64,000 nt of DNA from an uncultured Clostridia bacterium (GCA_934281605.1 CAKQXD010000010.1:30292-94291), one strand, 5' to 3'. Numbered from the stretch's first letter, positions 8,671 to 16,640 are shown. The notes: a model not told the origin generated them from the sequence alone. Made by a program: numbers and translations.

Positions 8671-8766
8671 GATTGCGGTTAGAAAAGACTAACCGCAATC
8701 TTTTAAACCTGTGGTTAGACATGCCTAACCACATAATTTTACCACGAGAGTTAGCAAAAACTAACC
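8671..8766 (+). promoter_or_regulatory. Array of three GGTTAG-N6-CTAACC operators, 36 bp apart
   Basis: Three palindromes of identical geometry follow the promoter. Site 1 is GATTGCGGTTAG-N6 and its exact complement (8671-8700, 12-bp arms). Site 2 is TGTGGTTAG-N6-CTAACCACA (8710-8733). Site 3 is AGTTAG-N6-CTAACC (8749-8766). Their centres are 36 bp apart both times. Site 1 covers the expected transcription start, so binding should block initiation. The same core recurs, more degenerate, before the DUF6110-ATPase operon (53940-54073). The regulator is not encoded nearby. A DtxR/IdeR-type metalloregulator is plausible from the TTAGG/CCTAA-like core but unproven. Confidence 0.8.
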
Positions 8767-8816
8767 AAATAACCAAAACCCACAAACCACTATAACATAC
8801 GAAAACAGGAGGAATC

Positions 8817-9368
8817 ATGTCAGAATCATTGCTTGTCACATACTGTGCACCAACACTGGCCGGGCTGAAAACCGGCAACCTGTTCAACTGCAGCTGCACC
8901 GGCCGCAGACAGGCCGAAGAAACTGTGCGGCAGTGGAATCGGACACTCAACCCGAAGGGCGTGTATGCAGTGATCATGCGCTGCCGTGAGGGACGGGTGC
9001 TCATCTACGTGTATCGCAAGGCGAAGCTTCTGCATGATTTTTCCGGCTTGGAAGCACGCAGATTCTTAAAGAAGTTCGGGTATGAGGGAAAATCTCTGCC
9101 GGAAATGCTGAAGCTGCTCTCGCAGCGGTTATGCGAAAGCGACGCGTTTCCTCATGAGATCGGCCTCTTTCTGGGATATCCGATCGAAGACGTGAAGGAT
9201 TTTATCAAACACGGCGGCAGGAACTGCAAGCTGGCCGGAACCTGGAAAGTATACCATGACGAGCAGAATGCTCAGAAGACGTTCTGCAAATTCAAAAAAT
9301 GCACCGACATTTACTGCCAGATGCTTGGGAAGGGTACCCCTCTGCGCAGACTGACGGTAGCAGGCTAA
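8817..9368 (+). CDS. DUF3793 family protein
   Basis: A 183-residue soluble protein matching DUF3793: an early YCAPTLAGLKTGNLF, then WNRTLNPKGVYAVIMRCREGRVLIYVYRKAKL, and a C-terminal FLGYPIEDVKDFIKHGG followed by GTWKVYHD and a Cys-containing end (CKFKKCTDIYC). No catalytic signature is recognisable. DUF3793 genes are often beside flavodoxin and ferrous-iron genes in Clostridia. Here the protein is co-transcribed with a flavodoxin under a metal-box-like operator array. AGGAGG lies just ahead of the ATG. A role in iron-limited redox metabolism is inferred from context only. Confidence 0.82.
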   Translation: MSESLLVTYCAPTLAGLKTGNLFNCSCTGRRQAEETVRQWNRTLNPKGVYAVIMRCREGRVLIYVYRKAKLLHDFSGLEARRFLKKFGYEGKSLPEMLKLLSQRLCESDAFPHEIGLFLGYPIEDVKDFIKHGGRNCKLAGTWKVYHDEQNAQKTFCKFKKCTDIYCQMLGKGTPLRRLTVAG

Positions 9369-9397
9369 AAATGAAAGACAACAGGAGGAATAAAACA

Positions 9398-9820
9398 ATG
9401 AAAAAAGTAGCAGTAGTATACTGGAGCGGCACAGGCAACACAGAAGCCATGGCAACCGCTGTAGCAGAAGGCGCTAAGGCTGCCGGAGCAGAAGTTACTG
9501 TAATGACGTCCGCAACATTTACACCGGACAAGGTAGACGAATTTGACAGCATCGCATTCGGATGCCCGTCCATGGGTGACGAAGTTCTGGAAGAAACAGA
9601 ATTCGATCCGATGTTCACAGAATGTGAATCCAAGCTGAGCGGCAAGCCGATCGCGCTCTTCGGTTCCTACGGATGGGGCAGCGGCGAATGGATGGAATCC
9701 TGGACAGAACGTGCCGAAGACGACAACGCATCTCTGGTATGCGAAAGCGTTATCTGCAATGAAATGCCGGACGACGAAGGCCTGGAACAGTGCAGAGCCC
9801 TGGGCAAAGCACTGGCATAG
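9398..9820 (+). CDS. Short-chain flavodoxin
   Basis: A 140-residue flavodoxin. The FMN phosphate loop is YWSGTGNTEAMA near the N-terminus. The 50s loop is GCPSMGDE and the 90s loop is FGSYGWGSGEWMESW, with the aromatic residues that stack on the isoalloxazine ring. It carries low-potential electrons and can replace ferredoxin when iron is scarce. AGGAGG lies about 9 nt before the chosen ATG; the longer open frame reaching back into the DUF3793 gene lacks a ribosome site. It is the second gene of the operon behind the GGTTAG operator array, which suggests iron-responsive expression. Confidence 0.95.
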   Translation: MKKVAVVYWSGTGNTEAMATAVAEGAKAAGAEVTVMTSATFTPDKVDEFDSIAFGCPSMGDEVLEETEFDPMFTECESKLSGKPIALFGSYGWGSGEWMESWTERAEDDNASLVCESVICNEMPDDEGLEQCRALGKALA

Positions 9821-9840
9821 TCAATACATAAAATACCTGC

Positions 9841-9875
9841 AAAAAAGCGGCTGGGAATTTCCCGGCCGCTTTTGC
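9841..9875. terminator. Bidirectional terminator between flavodoxin and GIY-YIG genes
   Basis: The hairpin AAAAGCGGC..GCCGCTTTT, with an inner GGG/CCC extension, has a T run on the plus side and a T6 run on the minus side. It separates two convergent operons. Confidence 0.85.
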
Positions 9876-9876
9876 G

Positions 9877-10173
9877 CTATTTTTTCCTGCAAAGTTCATT
9901 GCGTTCGGATTCCAGCAGTTTTCGCTTTTTCTCTGCGGTCAGCTTTTTGATCTCTGCCTCCCTCCGGGTCGCTGCGATCTTGTCCGGCAGATACTCCAGA
10001 TACGCAGGCTCCACCGGCAGATGGCTTCTCGTGTATTTCGCCCCTTTGCCGCTCTGGTGCGCCGCCAGCCGCTTTTCAAAATCGTTGGTCCAGCCCGTAT
10101 AGAGGGATCCGCCTTTGCAGCGGAGCATGTAGACACACGGGCGCTTTGCAGAATCTTTTTTCGTATCAGTCAT
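9877..10173 (-). CDS. GIY-YIG nuclease domain protein (UPF0213 type)
   Basis: A 98-residue single-domain protein. The GIY-YIG signature appears as VYMLRCKGGSLYTGWTN, followed by the conserved Arg/His stretch KRLAAHQSGKGAKYT and the Glu-bearing helix REAEIKKL. UPF0213 proteins are stand-alone GIY-YIG domains whose biological role is unsettled; some have nuclease activity. The start overlaps the stop of the upstream small gene (ATGA), so the two are translationally coupled. Confidence 0.9.
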   Translation of the reverse strand: MTDTKKDSAKRPCVYMLRCKGGSLYTGWTNDFEKRLAAHQSGKGAKYTRSHLPVEPAYLEYLPDKIAATRREAEIKKLTAEKKRKLLESERNELCRKK

Positions 10174-10355
10174 CGATGGTCTCCAGGGAATTTGTTGATA
10201 AATAGGGAATTTGTTGATAAATATTGTTTCAGTTCATTCATTACTTGAGTGACGGGATATACCTCTCCGTTCTCAATATCCTGAAGGCCCTCCTGGAGAA
10301 GGGCACGCAATTCCAAGCAAGCATTCTTCCTTAAAACTTCCGTTGCTAATGTCAT
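10170..10355 (-). CDS. Small protein of unknown function, C-terminus altered by a 19-bp tandem duplication
   Basis: A 61-residue product (MTLATEVLRKNACLELRALL.., then LQDIENGEVYPVTQVMNELKQYL). The pattern of a Glu/Asp-rich 'DIENGEVYP' segment after a helix recalls short antitoxin-like proteins, but I do not recognise the family and no toxin is adjacent. AGGAGA precedes the ATG and a good promoter lies upstream. A perfect 19-bp tandem duplication within the last codons shifts the frame. With one copy the protein would end ..STNSLETIDD; now it ends ..FINKFPGDHR, still with its stop codon overlapping the GIY-YIG start. Confidence 0.6.
   Translation of the reverse strand: MTLATEVLRKNACLELRALLQEGLQDIENGEVYPVTQVMNELKQYLSTNSLFINKFPGDHR
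10185..10222. repeat. Perfect 19-bp tandem duplication
   Basis: AGGGAATTTGTTGATAAAT occurs at 10185-10203 and again at 10204-10222 with no mismatch. It lies inside the 3' end of the 61-codon gene, and because 19 is not a multiple of three it changes the reading frame of that gene's tail. Confidence 0.95.
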
Positions 10356-10390
10356 AAACCGTCTCCTAAATTCAAAACTTTACTACTATT

Positions 10391-10419
10391 ACTATATCGA
10401 AATCCATGGGACTGGTCAA
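10391..10419 (-). promoter_or_regulatory. Promoter of the 61-aa gene / GIY-YIG operon
   Basis: On the minus strand TTGACC (10419-10414) and TATAGT (10396-10391) are 17 bp apart, about 35 bp before the 61-codon gene. Confidence 0.65.
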
Positions 10420-10512
10420 GGTGCGTTGTAAACGCGGAAAATACCCTGATTCTTTTTGCAAAGTCTCCGCAGGTTATTTTTTACCGTTCACGCTAAGTAC
10501 ACCGATCCTAAA

Positions 10513-10608
10513 AGTTAACAACCACCAAACAATAGTTAACAATATCGCCTGCGCAAGGTTAACAATTATGCAAATCTAGTTGACAATCCTACCCCCGTGC
10601 CCTATAAT
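10513..10608 (+). promoter_or_regulatory. bioY promoter with four phased GTTAACAA-type boxes (putative BirA sites)
   Basis: The promoter is TTGACA (10580-10585), 17 bp, TATAAT (10603-10608). Four boxes in the same orientation precede or overlap it: AGTTAACAA at 10513, AGTTAACAAT at 10534, GGTTAACAAT at 10557 and AGTTGACAAT at 10578. The GTT starts are spaced 21, 23 and 21 bp, about two helical turns, which puts the boxes on one face of the DNA. The last box contains the -35 element. The half-site resembles the GTTAAC arms of Gram-positive BirA operators, but the usual inverted pair is replaced by direct repeats. Confidence 0.65.
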
Positions 10609-10650
10609 ATCCACGTTGGTTATTTATTATGAGGAAAAAGGAGTAGTTTC

Positions 10651-11235
10651 GTGGAAAAGAGTTTAGAACCAGGAAAGTTACGTCGTAAAATCACGACGAA
10701 GGATATGATCATGTGCGCGCTGTTCACGGCGCTCATCGCGGTGGGGGCGTTCATCAAGGTGCCGGTGCCGGTGGTGCCGTTCACGCTGCAGTTTCTGTTC
10801 ACCATGCTGGCAGGTCTCATCATGGGCGGCCGTCTGGGAGCCATCAGCGTAGGGCTGTACGCCATTTTAGGACTGGCCGGACTGCCGATCTTCGCGGAAG
10901 GCGGCGGCATCTGGTACGTGCTGAAACCAAGCTTCGGCTACATTATCGGATTTGCCCTGGGCAGCCTGGTGACAGGCCTGATGGTAGAAAAGCTGAAAAA
11001 TCTGACCATGGGCAGACTGCTGGCGGCCAACTTTACAGGACTGGCCATCGTGTACGCCTGCGGCATGATCTACTATTACATCATCTGCAATTTCGTGATC
11101 GGAACGCCGATCGCATTCTGGCCGCTGTTCTTGTACTGCTTCCTGCTGGCGGTGCCGGGAGACATCTGTCTCTGCTTTGTCGGGGCGTTTCTTGCAAAGC
11201 GTCTGCGGCCGGCATATCAGCGGATCCAGAGTTAG
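10651..11235 (+). CDS. bioY: Biotin ECF transporter S component BioY
   Basis: A 194-residue, six-helix membrane protein. It has the BioY hallmarks: FTALIAVGAFIKVPVPVVPFTLQFLF in helix 1, GRLGAISVGLYAILGLAGLPIFAEGGG, and PSFGYIIGFALGSLVTG. It binds biotin with high affinity and delivers it through an energy-coupling (EcfAAT) module, which is not in this window. The start is GTG at 10651, with AAGGAG 7 nt upstream. It is the first gene of bioY-bioB-bioD-bioA, so uptake and synthesis share the same promoter and putative BirA boxes. Confidence 0.95.
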   Translation: MEKSLEPGKLRRKITTKDMIMCALFTALIAVGAFIKVPVPVVPFTLQFLFTMLAGLIMGGRLGAISVGLYAILGLAGLPIFAEGGGIWYVLKPSFGYIIGFALGSLVTGLMVEKLKNLTMGRLLAANFTGLAIVYACGMIYYYIICNFVIGTPIAFWPLFLYCFLLAVPGDICLCFVGAFLAKRLRPAYQRIQS

Positions 11236-11304
11236 CGGTGTGCGTAGGATAACGTCCTGCAGTAAACTTTGCATAAAAAGCTTTAAACGAGGAAGGGGAC
11301 ACAT

Positions 11305-12279
11305 ATGAGCTTAGTAAACGAACTGAAAGAACGAATTTTAGCTGGCGGAGAGATCAGCCGAGAGGAGGCTTTGCAGCTGTTTGAGGAGCCGGTAGAAGAG
11401 GTGGCGCAGGCTGCCGACGAGATCCGGGAAAAATTCTGCGGCAACGGCTTCGATATCTGTACGATCATCAACGGCAAGAGCGGAAGATGTTCTGAAAACT
11501 GCAAATTCTGCGCCCAGAGCGCCCACTACGACACGGGCTGCGCCGAGGTGTACGACCTGCTGCCGACGGAAGAAATCCTGAAAGAAGCAAAGTATAATGA
11601 CGATCAGGGAGTGCTGCGGTACTCCATCGTAACATCGGGCAAGCGTTTGACGGACGCAGAGCTGGAGCAGGTCTGCGACAGCATTCGCAAGATAAAAGAA
11701 GAAACAAATATTGAGGTGTGCTTTTCCTTCGGGCTGCTGAATGAAGAACAGCTTCGCAAAGTGCGGGAAGCGGGAGCGACGAGAGCTCACTGCAACCTGG
11801 AAACTTCGCGGAGATATTTTCCGGAAATCTGCACGACACACACATACGACCAGAAGATCGAGACGCTGAAAGCAGCCGTAGCGGCGGGGCTTTCCATCTG
11901 CTCCGGCGGCATCATGGGACTGGGCGAGACCATAGAAGACCGGGTGGACATGGTGTTCACCGTCAAGGAACTGGGGGTAAAATCCGTTCCGGTAAACTTC
12001 CTGAACCCGATCCCGGGAACTCCGTTTGAAGGCAACACGCCGCTGACGGAGGAAGAAGCGCGTCAGTGCGTTGCGGTATTCCGCTTCATCATCCCGGATG
12101 CATCCATCCGTCTGGCCGGCGGCAGAGGTCTGCTGGGCGACAAAGGGAAGGAATGCTTCCAGAGCGGCGCCAACGCAGCTATCTCCGGCGACATGCTGAC
12201 CACTGCGGGCATCACCGTCCAGAAGGACATGGAGATGCTGGAAGAACTGGGGTACAAGCCGGAGCTCTGGGAGGATTAA
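11305..12279 (+). CDS. bioB: Biotin synthase BioB
   Basis: A 324-residue radical-SAM enzyme that inserts sulfur into dethiobiotin to give biotin. The [4Fe-4S] cluster motif is CSENCKFC (about residues 61-68), followed by AQSAHYDTG. Typical downstream motifs include CFSFGLL, AHCNLETSRRYFPEICTTHTYDQK, SGGIMGLGET and RLAGGRG, and the auxiliary [2Fe-2S] cluster ligands lie in the same conserved set. Length is normal. GAGGAAGGGG precedes the ATG. The stop is 3 bp before bioD. Confidence 0.97.
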   Translation: MSLVNELKERILAGGEISREEALQLFEEPVEEVAQAADEIREKFCGNGFDICTIINGKSGRCSENCKFCAQSAHYDTGCAEVYDLLPTEEILKEAKYNDDQGVLRYSIVTSGKRLTDAELEQVCDSIRKIKEETNIEVCFSFGLLNEEQLRKVREAGATRAHCNLETSRRYFPEICTTHTYDQKIETLKAAVAAGLSICSGGIMGLGETIEDRVDMVFTVKELGVKSVPVNFLNPIPGTPFEGNTPLTEEEARQCVAVFRFIIPDASIRLAGGRGLLGDKGKECFQSGANAAISGDMLTTAGITVQKDMEMLEELGYKPELWED

Positions 12280-12282
12280 GTC

Positions 12283-12969
12283 ATGGTGAGAAAGCTGTTT
12301 ATCACCGGCACGGGCACCGACATCGGCAAGACCTACGTGACCGGTCTGATCTTGAAAAAACTGCAGGAAAGCGGGCGCGGCGCGGCCTACTACAAGGCTG
12401 CTATGAGCGGCAATGAGCGGGATGCAGACGGCAATCTGATCCCGGGGGATGCTCTTCATGTAAAGACCGCTTCCGGCATCGCGCAGCCGCTGGAGACCAT
12501 GTGTCCCTATGTTTATGAAGCGGCCGTATCGCCTCATCTGGCGTCCCGTCTGGAAGGGAATCCGGTGCAGATGGATGTGGTGAAAGCTGGCTTTGAAAAG
12601 GTCTGCGAGGACTACGATTACGTGACGGTGGAAGGCTCCGGCGGCATCGTGTGTCCCATCGATTTTGACAACAGCAAGCTGCAGCTGGAGGACGTGATCG
12701 GCGGACTGGATCTGTCCAGCATCCTCATCGCGGACGCCGGCCTTGGAACCATCAACGGGGTGGTGCTGACGGTGGAATACATGCGGGCCAGAGATCTGGA
12801 GCTGAAAGGCGTCATCTTCAACAACTTCCATCCGGGCGATGTGATGGAAGAGGACAACATCCGCATGTGCGAGTACTACACGGGCCTGCCGACGCTGGCA
12901 TGCGTCAAGCCGGGCGACACCGACCTGGACATGGACGCAGACGCTCTGGCGGCTCTTTACAGCGAATAA
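12283..12969 (+). CDS. bioD: Dethiobiotin synthetase BioD
   Basis: A 228-residue P-loop enzyme that closes the ureido ring of 7,8-diaminopelargonate with CO2 and ATP. The nucleotide loop is TGTGTDIGKTYVTG near the N-terminus. Other family segments are YYKAAMSGN (substrate lysine), VEGSGGIVCP and ADAGLGTINGVVLTVEY. It follows bioB by 3 bp. The next gene, bioA, supplies its substrate. Confidence 0.95.
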   Translation: MVRKLFITGTGTDIGKTYVTGLILKKLQESGRGAAYYKAAMSGNERDADGNLIPGDALHVKTASGIAQPLETMCPYVYEAAVSPHLASRLEGNPVQMDVVKAGFEKVCEDYDYVTVEGSGGIVCPIDFDNSKLQLEDVIGGLDLSSILIADAGLGTINGVVLTVEYMRARDLELKGVIFNNFHPGDVMEEDNIRMCEYYTGLPTLACVKPGDTDLDMDADALAALYSE

Positions 12970-13062
12970 AACAGGGGCGTGACTAAACAGCCTGACGACG
13001 GAAGCAGCCGAGACCGGGTGCAGACGCCCGGCGCGCTCTTTGCAGAAAGAAAGGAAAGAACA

Positions 13063-14256
13063 ATGATCTGGTATCCTTACGAACAAATGAAAACCATGAA
13101 ACCGCCCTACAAGATCGTAGACGCGGAGGGGGTGTACCTCTACACGGAAGACAACAAAATGATCGACTCCATCTCGTCCTGGTGGAGCACGATCCACGGC
13201 TACAAGCACCCGGTCATCACCCAGGCCATCAAAGACCAGGCGGACAAATTCTCCCACGTCATGCTGGGCGGCCTGACCCACGATCCGGCTCTCGAGCTTT
13301 CTGCAAAGCTTGCTGAGTGGCTTCCGGGGGATCTGGACTATTGCTTCTTTTCGGACTCCGGCAGCGTCGGCGTTGAAGTGGCGCTGAAGATGGCTTTGCA
13401 GTACTATGTAAATCAGGGGGATATGGAGCGAACGAAAGTGCTGGCACTGCAAAATGCCTACCACGGGGATACCTTTAAAGCCATGGAAGTGGGCGACGAT
13501 GAGGATTATCATTTTATCCTGGAGGCCTATGGCGAAAAGAAATACGTCATCAACATCCCGACGGAAATTTCAGCGCTGGAAGAGGCTTTTGCCAAGCATC
13601 ACAGAGAGCTCAACTGCATGATCGTGGAGCCGCTTCTGCAGGGGGCGGCAGGGATGCTGATGTACGACATTTCGTTTTTACAGCGGGCGCGGGAGCTTTG
13701 CGATGAGTACGGCGTGCTGCTGATCTTCGACGAAGTGGCGACGGGATTCGGACGCACGGGCCATCGGTTTGTTGCCGACGTGGTGCTGCCGGACATTCTG
13801 GTGCTGGGAAAGGCCCTGACGGGCGGACACATCGGCCATGCGGCAACGGTTGCCAACCATAAGGTTTACGATGCGTTCTACAGCGACGACCCGGAAAAAG
13901 CCCTCATGCACGGGCCGACCTTCATGGGAAATCCGCTGGCCTGCAGCGCAGCCTTAAAGTCCATCCAGCTCTTTGAAGAGGAGAATTACATGGACAAGAT
14001 CCACCGGATCACCGAGATCACACGGGAGGAAATGGAAGGCTTCACAGCCCCGGAAATCAAGGAGATCCGCATCATGGGCGGATGCGTCTGCATCGAAGTC
14101 CACGACGGCGCCTGCCTCAAAGGCTTCCCCGAATTCGCCTACGAACGAGGCGTCTTCAACCGCCCGTTCTTAAACTTCCTCTACGCCATGGTGCCGTATA
14201 TCATCACCGAAGACGAACTGCGGCACGTATTGAGGACGATGAAGGCGTGGTTTTAA
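13063..14256 (+). CDS. bioA: Adenosylmethionine-8-amino-7-oxononanoate aminotransferase BioA
   Basis: A 397-residue class III PLP aminotransferase that converts KAPA to 7,8-diaminopelargonate using S-adenosylmethionine. It has WYPYEQM and the SSWWSTIHGYKHP substrate region of BioA, the cofactor-binding SGSVGVEVALKMA, the DEVATGFGRTG Asp, and the Schiff-base Lys in LVLGKALTGG (about residue 248). I chose the start at 13063 because AAAGGAAAG lies directly upstream; the frame is open 28 codons further without a ribosome site. It closes the operon. bioF, which makes KAPA, is not in the window. Confidence 0.95.
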   Translation: MIWYPYEQMKTMKPPYKIVDAEGVYLYTEDNKMIDSISSWWSTIHGYKHPVITQAIKDQADKFSHVMLGGLTHDPALELSAKLAEWLPGDLDYCFFSDSGSVGVEVALKMALQYYVNQGDMERTKVLALQNAYHGDTFKAMEVGDDEDYHFILEAYGEKKYVINIPTEISALEEAFAKHHRELNCMIVEPLLQGAAGMLMYDISFLQRARELCDEYGVLLIFDEVATGFGRTGHRFVADVVLPDILVLGKALTGGHIGHAATVANHKVYDAFYSDDPEKALMHGPTFMGNPLACSAALKSIQLFEEENYMDKIHRITEITREEMEGFTAPEIKEIRIMGGCVCIEVHDGACLKGFPEFAYERGVFNRPFLNFLYAMVPYIITEDELRHVLRTMKAWF

Positions 14257-14386
14257 AATTTTCACAAGAAAACCTGCTGACTATCCAAGTCGATTATGAT
14301 ACAATAAAAAACGGGCAATTTCAAAGCGTCTCCATCGGGGACGCTTTCAAAATAAGGAAAGAAAGTTAGAAACGGAGGAACTCTAT

Positions 14387-15721
14387 ATGGTACAGAATAT
14401 TACAGATTCCATTTTTTATGTGGGAGCAAATGATCACGACCTTGACCTGTTCGAGGGACAGTATATCGTGCCAAACGGCATGGCGTACAATTCCTACGTG
14501 ATCGTAGACGATAAAATCGCCGTGTTCGACACGATCGACAAGAGCAAGACGGAAGAATGGCTGGATAACCTGGCTGAAGTCCTGGGAGACAGAAAGCCGG
14601 ACTACCTCATCGTGCAGCACATGGAGCCGGACCACTCCGCGTCCGTACATGCCTTTGCAGAAAAATATCCGGAGGCAGCTGTCGTAGGAAACAAAAAGAC
14701 GTTCAACATGATCGGACAGTTTTTCCCGGAACTTGAAATCGCTAATAAAGTAGAAGTTAAGGATGGCGAGATCCTGGATCTGGGCAGTCATAAGCTGAAC
14801 TTCGTATTTGCGCCTATGGTTCACTGGCCGGAAGTTATGATGACTTACGAATCCACGGAAAAGATCCTGTTCTCCGCTGATGCATTCGGCAAGTTCGGCG
14901 CACTGGACGTTGACGAGGACTGGGCCTGCGAAGCAAGACGCTACTACTTCGGGATCGTTGGTAAATACGGTGCGCAGGTACAGACCGTGCTGAAGAAGGC
15001 CAAGGATCTTTACATCGAAAAGATCTGCCCGCTTCACGGACCGGTGCTCACCGAAGACCTGGGCTACTACATCGACCTGTACGACAAATGGTCCGGGTAT
15101 AAACCGGAAACAGAAGGTGTCTGCATCTGCTACACTTCCGTTTACGGTAATACAAAGAAGGCTGCTGAGCTGCTGAGAGACGAGCTGGCAGAAAACGGCG
15201 TAGAGACTATCGAATTGAGCGACCTGGCAAGATGCGACATGGCGGAAGCTGTAGAAGATGCGTTCCGCTACGACCGTCTGGTGCTGGCGACGACTACATA
15301 CAACGGCGGCATGTTCCCGTTCATGCAGCAGTTCATCGATGAGCTGACGGAGCGTAATTATCAGAACCGCTATGTGGCATTCATCGAAAACGGCACATGG
15401 GGACCGGCTGCGATGCGCGCTATGAAGAAGGAACTGGAAGGCGCGAAGGATATCAAGATCGCAGAAAACAACGTGACCATCAAGTCTGCGATGACCGACG
15501 CCAACAGAGAGCAGATCGCGGCGCTGGCCAAGGAGCTGACTCCGGGCCACATGGACCTGGCGGCAGAGCTGGCTGGGCCTGCGGAGGAGGAAGCAGAAGA
15601 AGGCAAGAAGAAGGGCTTCGTCTGCAACATCTGCGGATACGTTTACGAAGGGGACACTCTTCCGGACGATTTCATCTGCCCGCTGTGCAAGCACCCGGCT
15701 TCGGATTTTTCGCCGCTGTAA
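14387..15721 (+). CDS. Flavodiiron protein with C-terminal rubredoxin domain
   Basis: A 444-residue oxygen/NO-detoxifying enzyme. Residues about 1-245 form a metallo-beta-lactamase-like diiron domain with HMEPDH (about 79-84) and later His/Asp ligands (HWPE, SADAFG, HGPVL). A flavodoxin domain begins at TSVYGNTKKAA (about 249). A C-terminal rubredoxin domain has CNICGY and CPLCKHP. Rubredoxin passes electrons to FMN and then to the diiron site, where O2 or NO is reduced. The fused rubredoxin removes the need for a separate partner. GGAGG precedes the ATG. Typical of strict anaerobes. The nfo gene follows 9 bp later, giving an oxidative-stress pair. Confidence 0.96.
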   Translation: MVQNITDSIFYVGANDHDLDLFEGQYIVPNGMAYNSYVIVDDKIAVFDTIDKSKTEEWLDNLAEVLGDRKPDYLIVQHMEPDHSASVHAFAEKYPEAAVVGNKKTFNMIGQFFPELEIANKVEVKDGEILDLGSHKLNFVFAPMVHWPEVMMTYESTEKILFSADAFGKFGALDVDEDWACEARRYYFGIVGKYGAQVQTVLKKAKDLYIEKICPLHGPVLTEDLGYYIDLYDKWSGYKPETEGVCICYTSVYGNTKKAAELLRDELAENGVETIELSDLARCDMAEAVEDAFRYDRLVLATTTYNGGMFPFMQQFIDELTERNYQNRYVAFIENGTWGPAAMRAMKKELEGAKDIKIAENNVTIKSAMTDANREQIAALAKELTPGHMDLAAELAGPAEEEAEEGKKKGFVCNICGYVYEGDTLPDDFICPLCKHPASDFSPL

Positions 15722-15730
15722 GGAGAAGCT

Positions 15731-16564
15731 ATGCTGCAGATAGGTTGTCATTTATCCTCGGTCAAGGGGTTTGAACACATGGGGCAAGAAGCCCTTTCCA
15801 TCGGGGCCAACACGTTTCAGTTTTTTACGAGAAATCCGCGGGGCGGCAAGGCCAAGGACATCGATCCGGAGGACGTGAAGCGATTTTTAGATCTGGCCCA
15901 TGAGCATGATTTTGCAAAGCTGGTGGCCCACGCGCCTTATACGCTGAATCCGTGCTCCGCCACGGAAAAAGTGCGGGATTTCGCGCTGTTCGCCATGGAG
16001 GACGATATGAAGCGGATGGAATACGTGCCGGGAAATTACTACAACTTCCACCCGGGAAGCCACGTGGGACAGGGCGTGGAGAAGGGGATCGAGCTGATCT
16101 GCGAGGTGCTCAACAAGATCATACGACCGGAGCAGAACACGATCATTTTACTGGAAACCATGTCAGGCAAAGGCAGCGAAGTGGGCGGCAGGTTCGAAGA
16201 GCTGCAGGCCATCATCGACGGTGTGGAGCAGCAGGACAAGATCGGCGTCTGCATGGACACATGCCATGTCAGCGATGCCGGTTACGACATTATAAACGAC
16301 CTGGACGGGGTGCTGGATGAGTTTGACCGGATCGTGGGTCTGGAGCGGCTTTACGCATTGCATATCAACGACAGCCTCAACCCGCCGGGATCCCATAAGG
16401 ATCGTCATGCAAAGATCGGAGAAGGGACCATCGGTCTGCCGGCCATCGCAAACGTCATCCGCCATCCAAAACTACAGGGACTTCCGTGCATCCTGGAAAC
16501 GCCAAACGAGCTTCCGGGATATGCGAAGGAAATCGAGCTCCTTCGGGCAGAGTATGCAAAGTAG
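15731..16564 (+). CDS. nfo: Deoxyribonuclease IV (AP endonuclease)
   Basis: A 277-residue TIM-barrel endonuclease IV, which cuts DNA 5' of abasic sites in base-excision repair. Metal-ligand motifs are visible: IGCHLSS at the N-terminus, NFHPGSH, LLETMSGKGSEVG, CMDTCHVSDAGYD, HINDSLNPPGSHKDRHAKIGEG and LETPNE at the C-terminus. AAGGAG precedes the ATG. It sits 9 bp after the flavodiiron gene and is probably co-transcribed, linking oxygen detoxification with repair of oxidised DNA. Confidence 0.96.
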   Translation: MLQIGCHLSSVKGFEHMGQEALSIGANTFQFFTRNPRGGKAKDIDPEDVKRFLDLAHEHDFAKLVAHAPYTLNPCSATEKVRDFALFAMEDDMKRMEYVPGNYYNFHPGSHVGQGVEKGIELICEVLNKIIRPEQNTIILLETMSGKGSEVGGRFEELQAIIDGVEQQDKIGVCMDTCHVSDAGYDIINDLDGVLDEFDRIVGLERLYALHINDSLNPPGSHKDRHAKIGEGTIGLPAIANVIRHPKLQGLPCILETPNELPGYAKEIELLRAEYAK

Positions 16565-16640
16565 GAGCCGGCGGTCCTCGTAAAGAGAGGTTTGCCTTCG
16601 GAGGAGTTTAACACAGAAAAAATACAGCAGGCTGTATCAT

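Noticed and set aside
8671..8700. 12-bp perfect palindrome followed by TTTT, read as a terminator
   Set aside because: It sits over the expected transcription start right after a consensus promoter and is one of three evenly spaced copies of the same core, so an operator fits better; some attenuation cannot be excluded.
10513..10587. Rex-type redox operators at bioY
   Set aside because: Rex sites are inverted TTGTTAAN4TTAACAA; here all boxes point the same way and the downstream genes are for biotin.
11338..13512. Very long minus-strand open frame (724 codons) opposite bioB-bioD-bioA
   Set aside because: The plus strand encodes three clear enzymes with correct motifs; the antisense frame is an effect of GC-rich codon use, has no ribosome site and no family features.
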